Origin: Oscillospiraceae bacterium
Lineage (GTDB): Bacteria > Bacillota > Clostridia > Oscillospirales > Ruminococcaceae
DNA: 64,000 nt
Assembly: GCA_025757845.1 (NCBI GenBank)
Contig: CP107211.1
Coordinates: 2,850,267-2,914,266, forward strand
Direction of reading: 5' to 3'
Shown here in pieces: positions 58,330 to 64,000 of this stretch (positions are counted from its first letter, which is position 1; each line of letters starts with the position of its first letter). The notes under the pieces are model-generated. The model had not been told where the DNA came from and did no database searches. It was given only the letters and a program-made list of their open reading frames with translations. Made by a program: the position numbers and the translations under genes.

Positions 58330-60129
58330 TCAGCAGCCGATGGCGGCGCACTTCTTGGCCAGCCACTCGCGCTCCTCGTCGTTCAGGCGGGGTGCCAGCT
58401 TCTCGAACACCTGACGGTGGTAGTTGTTCAGCCAGTCCAGCTCGTCCTTGGTCAGCACACCGGGCACGATGGGAGAAGTGGCGATGGGCACGAACATGAT
58501 CGGCTCAAAGCCCAGGAAGGTGCCGTACTGGTTGTCGGCCTTGTGCACGCACACCAGCTCGTTCTCGATGCGGATGCCCACCAGATCGGTCTCGTACACG
58601 CCGGGCTCGTCGGTCACGATCATGCCCGGGCGCATCAGGGTGGTGTTGCGGCCGTTCAGGGCGTGGGGGCCTTCGTGGACGTTGCCCACAAAGCTGACGC
58701 TGTGGCCGGTGCCGCAGCGGTAGTTGATCAGGTGCTGCCACAGCGGTTCACGGGCGATGGTGTCGATCATATGGCAGTCGCAGTAGTCCAGCCAGACCGC
58801 CTTGGCGATGTCGATGTGGCACTGCAGGGTCCAGGTGTAGAACTTGCGCTCGTCCTCGGTCAGCTCACCCAGCGGGTAGGTGCGGGTGATGTCGGTGGTG
58901 CCGTCCATGTAAGTGGCACCGCTGTCCACCAGCAAAAAGCCCTTGCGCTGGAGCTTTGCGTGGTCCTCCGGGGTGGCGTGGTAGTGCATCATGGCTGCGT
59001 TGCCGCCGTAGGCCGCAATGGTGCCAAAGCTCTCCACGATGAACTTATCCGTGGTGCTGCGGTACTTGTGCAGGATCTCGTCCACGGTCAGCTCGGTCAG
59101 CTCTTCGCCGGCTTCCAGACGCTTTTCCAGCTCGATCTGGAACCGCACCATGGCCACAGCGTCGCGCAGGTGGGCTTCCTTGTCGTGGGTCAGCTCCACT
59201 TCGTTCTTCACGCCCTTCATGGGCAGCAGCGGGTCGGCCAGGTCCTTCACGGTGAGGGCGGCGTTGTTCTCCAGCACCTGATACACGGCATAGTTCACGG
59301 TGGCGCTCTCTGCCAGCACGGTCTGGGGCTCGGTCTCAGCGGCCATGAAGTCCAGCACACTGTCGTACTCGGCCAGGGTCACACCGTTGGCTTCCAGTTC
59401 CGCCTTTGCCTCCGGGGTCACACGGGCGGTGTTGATGAACAGCACGGCGCGGTCCGGGGTGACATAGCAGTAGGCCATGGCGTAGGGGGTGCACTCGATG
59501 TCCATGGCGCGCAGGTTCAGCAGCCAGGCAAGGTTGTCCAGCTTGCCCACCAACTGGGCGGTGCAGCCAAACTCGGCCAGCTTTGCACGCAGCTGGCCCA
59601 GCTTTTCGGCGGGGGAGAAGCCTGCATATTCCTTAGGCAGGATCCAGGCCGGGGTAGCGGGCAGAGCCGGACGGCCCTCGGTCCACAGCTCATCCTCCAG
59701 GAACAGGGTCTTGATGGCAGCGTTCTTGGTTTCCAGCGCCTTCTTCACGCTGTTCACCAGCGCGCAGCTGGCGGTCAGACCGCACAGGCCCAGCTTGCCG
59801 CCCTCAGGCACCACCTTGGCGCAGTATTCCTCCACGGTGGGCACGCCCGGCTCACCCATCTTCATCAGCTGGATCTCGGTGCCTGCGATCTCCTTCTCGG
59901 CCTGCACAAAGTAACGACCGTCGGCCCAGACAGCACTCTCGGTCATGGTGACCACAAAGTTGGAGTTTTCACCATGGAAGCCGGAGAAGTAGGTCAGGGA
60001 GGTGTAGTGGTCGGGCAGGTACTCGCTGGAGTGGGGGTCGCCCACCGGGATCAGGTACACGTCCACACCGTTTGCCTGCATGGCGGCACGCAGGGCGGCC
60101 AGCCGTTCGGGAACTGTATTCATGCTCAT
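58330..60129 (-). CDS. Xaa-Pro aminopeptidase, M24 family
   Basis: A 599-aa cytosolic metallopeptidase of the long three-domain APP type. Two creatinase-like N-terminal domains (about 1-310) precede the pita-bread catalytic domain, where the metal ligands are seen as LLVDSGATYMDGTTDITRTY (two Asp), GTGHSVSF (His), VTDEPGVYE (Glu) and GIRIENEL (Glu). A C-terminal extension (about 540-599) is typical of eukaryote-like APP1. It removes N-terminal residues ahead of proline. GAAGG seven bases before the ATG supports the start; the gene is alone. Confidence 0.95.
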   Translation of the reverse strand: MSMNTVPERLAALRAAMQANGVDVYLIPVGDPHSSEYLPDHYTSLTYFSGFHGENSNFVVTMTESAVWADGRYFVQAEKEIAGTEIQLMKMGEPGVPTVEEYCAKVVPEGGKLGLCGLTASCALVNSVKKALETKNAAIKTLFLEDELWTEGRPALPATPAWILPKEYAGFSPAEKLGQLRAKLAEFGCTAQLVGKLDNLAWLLNLRAMDIECTPYAMAYCYVTPDRAVLFINTARVTPEAKAELEANGVTLAEYDSVLDFMAAETEPQTVLAESATVNYAVYQVLENNAALTVKDLADPLLPMKGVKNEVELTHDKEAHLRDAVAMVRFQIELEKRLEAGEELTELTVDEILHKYRSTTDKFIVESFGTIAAYGGNAAMMHYHATPEDHAKLQRKGFLLVDSGATYMDGTTDITRTYPLGELTEDERKFYTWTLQCHIDIAKAVWLDYCDCHMIDTIAREPLWQHLINYRCGTGHSVSFVGNVHEGPHALNGRNTTLMRPGMIVTDEPGVYETDLVGIRIENELVCVHKADNQYGTFLGFEPIMFVPIATSPIVPGVLTKDELDWLNNYHRQVFEKLAPRLNDEEREWLAKKCAAIGC

Positions 60130-60594
60130 AGAAAAGCCTTCTTTCTCATATTTGCCGGAAGAACGTCCGGCGGCGGTGGTTTGCTACTGCATATTGTAGC
60201 ATTCCGGCGCAAAGAATGCAATGCGGGAGTGTCGGCTGTTCCGGACGCAAACACGGTTGCCGTGCTGTCAACAGCCGCCGCAGTGTCGCCTGCATCCTGC
60301 GGGGGCGGACCGCCTGCCGGTCGTTGACCGTCCGTTGGCGGGGTCTTGCCGTCCGGGGGCGTCCGTCCCTCTGCCGGAGCCTGCCCCTTGCCGAATCGCT
60401 GCCCGCCGGGGCCGCCGGTTCCCCTTATTTGTCGTCCAAAACGCGAAAACGCAACCAAATTGCAAAAAATGTTACAATTTTTTCTTGAAAAAGGCCGTTT
60501 TCCCATTGACAGGCTTGCTATAATAGAGATGTAAGATTTTACGGGCCAGCGCTCTGCGGCTCTGTCTGCTAACAAAGAAAGAGGCATTCAAACT
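60130..60594. other. 465-base intergenic region
   Basis: A GC-rich, proline-codon-like low-complexity stretch (about 60225-60440) is followed by an AT-rich promoter area. A TATAAT at 60519-60524 is preceded by TTGACA only seven bases away, so the working -35 is unclear; TTGACA may instead pair with a later -10. GTAAGATTTTAC (60531-60542) is a short palindrome at the expected transcription start of the G3E GTPase genes and could be a metal-regulator site. A leftward open frame here looks like low-complexity noise or a decayed gene end. Confidence 0.45.
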
Positions 60595-61842
60595 ATGACC
60601 AAAATTGATATTTTTTCCGGCTTCCTGGGCGCCGGCAAGACCACTCTGATCAAAAAACTCATCAAGGAGGCCTTTGCCGGCCAGCAGGTCGTTCTGATCG
60701 AGAACGAGTTCGGTGAGATCGGCATCGACGGCGGCTTCCTGAAGGAGTCCGGCATCCAGATCAATGAGCTGAACGCCGGCTGCATCTGCTGCTCTCTGGT
60801 GGGTGATTTCCGCACCGCCCTGCAGCAGGTGGTGGAGCAGTACCACCCCGACCGCATCGTCATCGAGCCCTCCGGCGTGGGCAAGCTGAGCGACGTGACC
60901 CGCGCCGTGGAAGGCGTGGCCGAGCACCTGGATGTGCAGCTGAACAGCTTTGTCACCGTGGCCGATGTGAACAAGGTCAAGATGTATATGAAGAACTTCG
61001 GTGAGTTCTACGACGACCAGATCAGCCATGCAAGCTGCATCCTGCTCAGCCGCACCCAGACCGCCAGCGAGGAGAAGATCGCCGCCGCCGTGGCCATGCT
61101 GCGCGAGAAGAACCCCACCGCCACCATCGTGACCACCGCATGGGACGAGCTGACCGGTGAGCAGATCCTGAAAGCCATGTCCACCAAGGACGACTTCAAG
61201 GCAGAGCTGATCGCCATGGCCGCCAAGGCAAACGAGAAGCACGCCGAGGAGGACGAGGAAGAAGAGCACTACCATCATCACCATCACTACGACGAGAACG
61301 GCGTGTGCAGCTGCGGCCATCACCACCACGATGATGACGATGATGAGGACGAGCACGAGCATCACCATCACGACCATGACGAGGACGATGACCACGACGA
61401 GCATGAGCACCACCATGATCACGATGAGGATCATGACCACGAGGAGCATTGCTGCTGCGGCCACCACCATCACGATGACGACGATGAGGAGGACGAGCAC
61501 GAGCATCATCATGAGCACGGCGGCCACTGCTGCTGCGGCCATCACCACCATCATCATGACCACGACGCCGATGAGGTGTTCACCAGCTGGGGCGTCGAGA
61601 CGGCCCGCAAGTTTACCAAGGCCGAAGTGGAGCACGCCCTCACCGAGCTGGACACCGGCAATTACGGCATGATCCTGCGCAGCAAGGGCATCGTGGACGG
61701 CGGTGCCGACGGCTGGCTGGAGTTCGACTATGTGCCCGGCGAGTGGGAAGTGCGTGCCCGCGGCGCCGACGTGGGCGGCAAACTGGTGGTCATCGGCTCC
61801 AAGCTGAACGAGAAGGCCATTGCAGAGCTGTTCGGCTGCTGA
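60595..61842 (+). CDS. G3E (CobW/ZNG1-like) GTPase with large His/Asp-rich insert
   Basis: A 415-aa metal-chaperone-type GTPase. Walker A is GFLGAGKTT (9-17), the Walker B region IENEFGEIGIDGGF, and the metal-relay motif GCICC lies at 62-66. Residues about 216-326 form an exceptional His/Asp/Glu-rich insert with three Cys-His clusters, CSCGHHHH, CCCGHHHH and CCCGHHHHHH. The CobW C-terminal domain follows (about 327-415). The guanine-specificity NKxD is not evident (the strand reads ILLSRTQ). Members insert zinc, cobalt or nickel into client enzymes; the insert suggests storage or binding of many metal ions. First gene of an operon with a second G3E protein. Confidence 0.92.
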   Translation: MTKIDIFSGFLGAGKTTLIKKLIKEAFAGQQVVLIENEFGEIGIDGGFLKESGIQINELNAGCICCSLVGDFRTALQQVVEQYHPDRIVIEPSGVGKLSDVTRAVEGVAEHLDVQLNSFVTVADVNKVKMYMKNFGEFYDDQISHASCILLSRTQTASEEKIAAAVAMLREKNPTATIVTTAWDELTGEQILKAMSTKDDFKAELIAMAAKANEKHAEEDEEEEHYHHHHHYDENGVCSCGHHHHDDDDDEDEHEHHHHDHDEDDDHDEHEHHHDHDEDHDHEEHCCCGHHHHDDDDEEDEHEHHHEHGGHCCCGHHHHHHDHDADEVFTSWGVETARKFTKAEVEHALTELDTGNYGMILRSKGIVDGGADGWLEFDYVPGEWEVRARGADVGGKLVVIGSKLNEKAIAELFGC

Positions 61843-61870
61843 GATGTAAAAGAAGGAGAAACCATCCATT

Positions 61871-62833
61871 ATGGCAAAAGAAATTCCGGTCTACCTGTTT
61901 GTGGGCTTTCTGGAAAGCGGCAAGACCAAATTCATTCAGGAGACCTTTGAGGACCCCAACTTCGACTCCGGCGACAAGACCCTGCTGCTGATCTGCGAAG
62001 AGGGCGAAGAAGAGTACAGCCCCAAGAAGTTCGCCTTCCCCGGTGTGACCGTCAAGGTGATCGAGGACAAGGCAGAGATGAACCCGCAGAACCTGGCCAA
62101 GCTGGAAAAGGAATCCGGCGCAGGCCGCGTGGTCATCGAGTACAACGGCATGTGGCTGCTGCAGGAGCTGGCCGATGCCCTGCCGGAAAACTGGCTGGTG
62201 TACCAGTGCATCGCCACCGCCGACGGCACCACCGCCCTGACCTACGCCCGCGACAACTCCATGCGCAGCCTGCTGCTGGACAAGATCGCCCGCAGTGAGC
62301 TGATCGTGTTCAACCGCGCCGAAGCCGTGAACAACGACGAGGCCCGGCAGGAGCTGCACAAGCTGGTGCGTCAGGCTTCCCGCAAGTGCGACATCGCCTA
62401 CGAGTTCGCCGACGGCAGCGTGGCCTATGATGACATCCCCGACCCGCTGCCCTTCGACGTGAACGCCCCGGTCATCGACATCCATGACGACGATTTCGGC
62501 ATCTGGTACATGGACTGCCAGGACGAGCCCCAGAAGTACACCGGCAAGACGGTCAAATTCCTGGCACAGGTGTGCCAGACCAACCGCGCCGGCAAGAACA
62601 GCTTCGTGCCCGGCCGCTTTGCCATGACCTGCTGCGTGCAGGATATCCAGTTCGTGGGCTTCCCCTGCAGCTACGACGGCTACAAGGCTCTGGAGCAGCG
62701 CAGCTGGGTGCGGGTGACCGCCAAGGTGAGCTACAAGTTCCACAACATCTACCGCGGCAAGGGCCCGGTGCTGACCGCCATTTCGGTGGAGCCTGCCGAA
62801 AAGCCGCTGAATGAAGTCGTAACGTTCTCTTAA
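61871..62833 (+). CDS. G3E GTPase domain fused to a DUF1980/YcgQ-like domain
   Basis: A 320-aa protein. Residues about 1-175 are a divergent G3E P-loop domain: VGFLESGKTKFIQET (Walker A) and RVVIEYNGMWLL; NKxD is replaced by VFNRAE and no CxCC motif is seen. Residues about 185-315 resemble the C-terminal domain of the YcgQ/TIGR03943 family: KFLAQVCQTN, GRFAMTCCVQDIQFVGFPC, RSWVRVTAKV and PVLTAISVEPAEKP. YcgQ-type proteins are linked to zinc homeostasis in Firmicutes and act with a YcgR permease. AAGGAG precedes the ATG, 28 bases after the first G3E gene. The fusion ties both proteins to one metal pathway; which metal is inferred. Confidence 0.8.
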   Translation: MAKEIPVYLFVGFLESGKTKFIQETFEDPNFDSGDKTLLLICEEGEEEYSPKKFAFPGVTVKVIEDKAEMNPQNLAKLEKESGAGRVVIEYNGMWLLQELADALPENWLVYQCIATADGTTALTYARDNSMRSLLLDKIARSELIVFNRAEAVNNDEARQELHKLVRQASRKCDIAYEFADGSVAYDDIPDPLPFDVNAPVIDIHDDDFGIWYMDCQDEPQKYTGKTVKFLAQVCQTNRAGKNSFVPGRFAMTCCVQDIQFVGFPCSYDGYKALEQRSWVRVTAKVSYKFHNIYRGKGPVLTAISVEPAEKPLNEVVTFS

Positions 62834-62867
62834 CGTTCTGATCGATCTGTAAACAGGAGGTTCTGGC

Positions 62868-63344
62868 ATGAAAACACTGTTCCGCATTCTGGGCACGGCC
62901 GCTGCCGTGGCCGTCACCGGTGCCGCCATCGTGGCACTGGACAAGATCCTGAACCAGAAAGACCCGCTCCATGTGGAGGAGGTCGAGTTCCCCGAAGAAG
63001 CCGAGCAGGACGCCGCCGAGGCCGAAAAGACCGCTGAGGCCTACGCCGAGGCAGAGGCCAAAGCAGCGGACGATGCCGCAGAGCAGCCCACCGCCCCGGC
63101 CGAAGCCGACACCCCGGAAGCTCCTGCCGAGCCCGCTGCCGAGGCACCCGCCGCAAACGAGCCGGTGGCCCTGCCGGACCTGAGCGAAGAGCGCCCGGTG
63201 TATGACCCCGAGGCCCCGAACCCCAACCCCGTGGAGGCCGGCCCCGCCGTCGCCCCCAAGGACGAGAACGGCAAGTTCGACGCCACCAGGATCGCTGACG
63301 CCAGCGATTTCGGCGACTGGGAAGAGCAGGGCTGCAAGGGCTGA
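62868..63344 (+). CDS. Membrane-anchored Ala/Glu/Pro-rich protein
   Basis: A 158-aa protein with one N-terminal hydrophobic segment (LFRILGTAAAVAVTGAAIVAL) followed by a low-complexity, acidic, Ala/Glu/Pro-rich region that spans most of the chain, and a short C-terminal segment (DENGKFDATRIADASDFGDW) ending in a Cys. It is probably tethered to the membrane and extended. AGGAGG precedes the ATG, 34 bases after the second G3E gene, so it is in the same operon. No family recognised; acidic residues could bind metal, but that is a guess. Confidence 0.75.
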   Translation: MKTLFRILGTAAAVAVTGAAIVALDKILNQKDPLHVEEVEFPEEAEQDAAEAEKTAEAYAEAEAKAADDAAEQPTAPAEADTPEAPAEPAAEAPAANEPVALPDLSEERPVYDPEAPNPNPVEAGPAVAPKDENGKFDATRIADASDFGDWEEQGCKG

Positions 63345-63357
63345 TCTCCCGTAACAG

Positions 63358-63393
63358 CAAAGAGGACGATGCGTTATGCATCGTCCTCTTTTT
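63358..63393. terminator. Bidirectional terminator
   Basis: Perfect 14-bp stem AAAGAGGACGATGC / GCATCGTCCTCTTT with GTTAT loop between convergent genes. Confidence 0.92.
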
Positions 63394-64000
63394 TCATTCG
63401 CCTCTTGCCAGCTGCTGCAGCTTTGGCTTGTCCAGCACCTGCACCCCGCCGCGGTACAGCCGCACCCAGCCCTCCTGCGCGAAGTATTTGAGCATCCGGC
63501 TCACCACCTCGCGGGCAGAACCCATGTACTTTGCCATCTGGTCGTGGGTCATGCGCACCTCATCGCCGCCGGTCTTGGCCAGCTCGTCGGTGAGAAAGAT
63601 GGCCAGCCGCCGGTCGGCGCTCATGAACAGGATCTGCTGCATCGTCCACATGGTGTCGGAAAAGCGCTCTGCCGTGAGCTGGTAGGCGTAGCAGCGCACA
63701 TAGACATTCTGCTGCATCAGACGGCGGAAGATGCCCGCGCTGATGCACAGTGCCTCGGTGTCCTCCTCAGCGTCGATGTACAGGTCCACATTCACCGAGT
63801 CCATCACGCAGGACGCCGACAGGATGCACACCTCCCCGCCGAACAGGCGGTAGAGGGTCACGTCCCGGCCGTCCTCCGACAGCAGATAGGCCCGCAGCTG
63901 GCCGGTGCGCAGCAGCAGGATGCCCACACAGCTTTCCAGCGGGCTGTGCACCCGGGCCCCTTTGTGGTAGTGCACCGGGCGGGTATAGCGGCAGAGCATC
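63394..64000 (-). CDS. Crp/Fnr-family regulator, N terminus outside window
   Basis: The C-terminal 201 residues of a regulator entering from the right edge. The cNMP-binding-type beta-barrel (HKGARVHSPLESCVGILLLR, YLLSEDGRDVTLYRL) is followed by the dimer helix and an HTH_Crp domain (VRMTHDQMAKYMGSAREVVS, RMLKYFAQEGWV). An ATG at 63999 lies inside the barrel sequence, so the true start is beyond the window (members have about 220-230 residues). Cysteines are present but no clear FNR iron-sulfur pattern can be judged without the N terminus. Targets unknown. Confidence 0.88.
   Translation of the reverse strand, partial: MLCRYTRPVHYHKGARVHSPLESCVGILLLRTGQLRAYLLSEDGRDVTLYRLFGGEVCILSASCVMDSVNVDLYIDAEEDTEALCISAGIFRRLMQQNVYVRCYAYQLTAERFSDTMWTMQQILFMSADRRLAIFLTDELAKTGGDEVRMTHDQMAKYMGSAREVVSRMLKYFAQEGWVRLYRGGVQVLDKPKLQQLARGE

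Noticed and set aside
58306..60327. A 673-codon plus-strand open frame opposite the aminopeptidase
   Set aside because: It lies entirely antisense to a well-supported M24 peptidase and has no ribosome binding site or recognisable domain.
60519..60542. Zur box before the G3E GTPase genes
   Set aside because: GTAAGATTTTAC is only a short palindrome and does not match the TCGTAATNATTACGA consensus well enough to be called.
60126..60587. A leftward 153-codon frame rich in Pro and Gly upstream of the aminopeptidase
   Set aside because: No ribosome binding site, low complexity, and it overlaps the promoter of the G3E genes. It could be a decayed gene end but cannot be supported.

Overview
The window is bacterial chromosome from a Gram-positive gut Firmicute, most likely Faecalibacterium or a close Ruminococcaceae relative. 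The main part is GC-rich and has strong AGGAGG ribosome binding sites and sigma-A type promoters. It carries DUF3048 lipoproteins, many twin-arginine lipoproteins, a his operon with the short form of HisG, and a palindromic intergenic element (51753-51874) that I recall as common in Faecalibacterium genomes. The genus is inferred from gene content and was not checked against a database.

Left end (1-10161): a visibly more AT-rich genomic island ending beside a tRNA-Lys gene. One strong promoter (8563-8592) drives a leftward operon: a half-length HsdS, HsdM, a membrane-anchored dCTP-deaminase/dUTPase-fold protein, a full HsdS, a 57-aa protein, a membrane-anchored 185-aa protein, HsdR, and a YgjP-like metallopeptidase that runs off the edge. 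A decayed ParB-like/tyrosine-recombinase chimera and a cluster of short direct repeats lie between this operon and the tRNA.

10.4-19 kb: cell-envelope genes. These are two DUF3048 lipoproteins, four related twin-arginine secreted proteins, a histidine phosphatase, a BspA-type LRR lipoprotein, an XRE regulator and an unusual phosphoribosyltransferase. 19-29.5 kb: a MATE exporter, then a complete nine-gene histidine operon (hisZG fusion, D, C, B, H, A, F, IE and a PHP-type histidinol phosphatase), then thioredoxin. 29.6-35.4 kb: a beta-glucoside PTS/phospho-beta-glucosidase/RpiR cassette and a two-gene transketolase.

35.7-41.7 kb: an ECF vitamin-type transporter subunit behind a structured leader with a terminator. 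Next comes a small accessory operon of unknown function (JAMM metalloprotease, Cys-rich peptide, two tiny membrane proteins, a membrane/coiled-coil protein) facing its own XRE regulator across a palindromic operator. Then sstT, a GNAT protein and a stand-alone AraC HTH protein.

41.8-52.7 kb: the pstSCAB-phoU phosphate operon with a structured RNA between pstS and pstC, a fifth twin-arginine lipoprotein, nagA plus a GNAT gene, a GlcNAc/glucose-type PTS gene with an apparent +1 frameshift, prmA and rsmE. 52.7-64 kb: a divergent PtsI, a patatin lipase, a HAD phosphatase, an orphan LytTR regulator, a family-2 glycosyltransferase, an M24 aminopeptidase, a metal-chaperone-like pair of G3E GTPases with an Ala/Glu/Pro-rich membrane protein, and the C-terminal part of a Crp/Fnr regulator.

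The best candidates for undescribed biology are the dCTP-deaminase-fold membrane protein and small genes inside the restriction operon, and the JAMM/small-membrane-protein operon at 36.4-38.9 kb.
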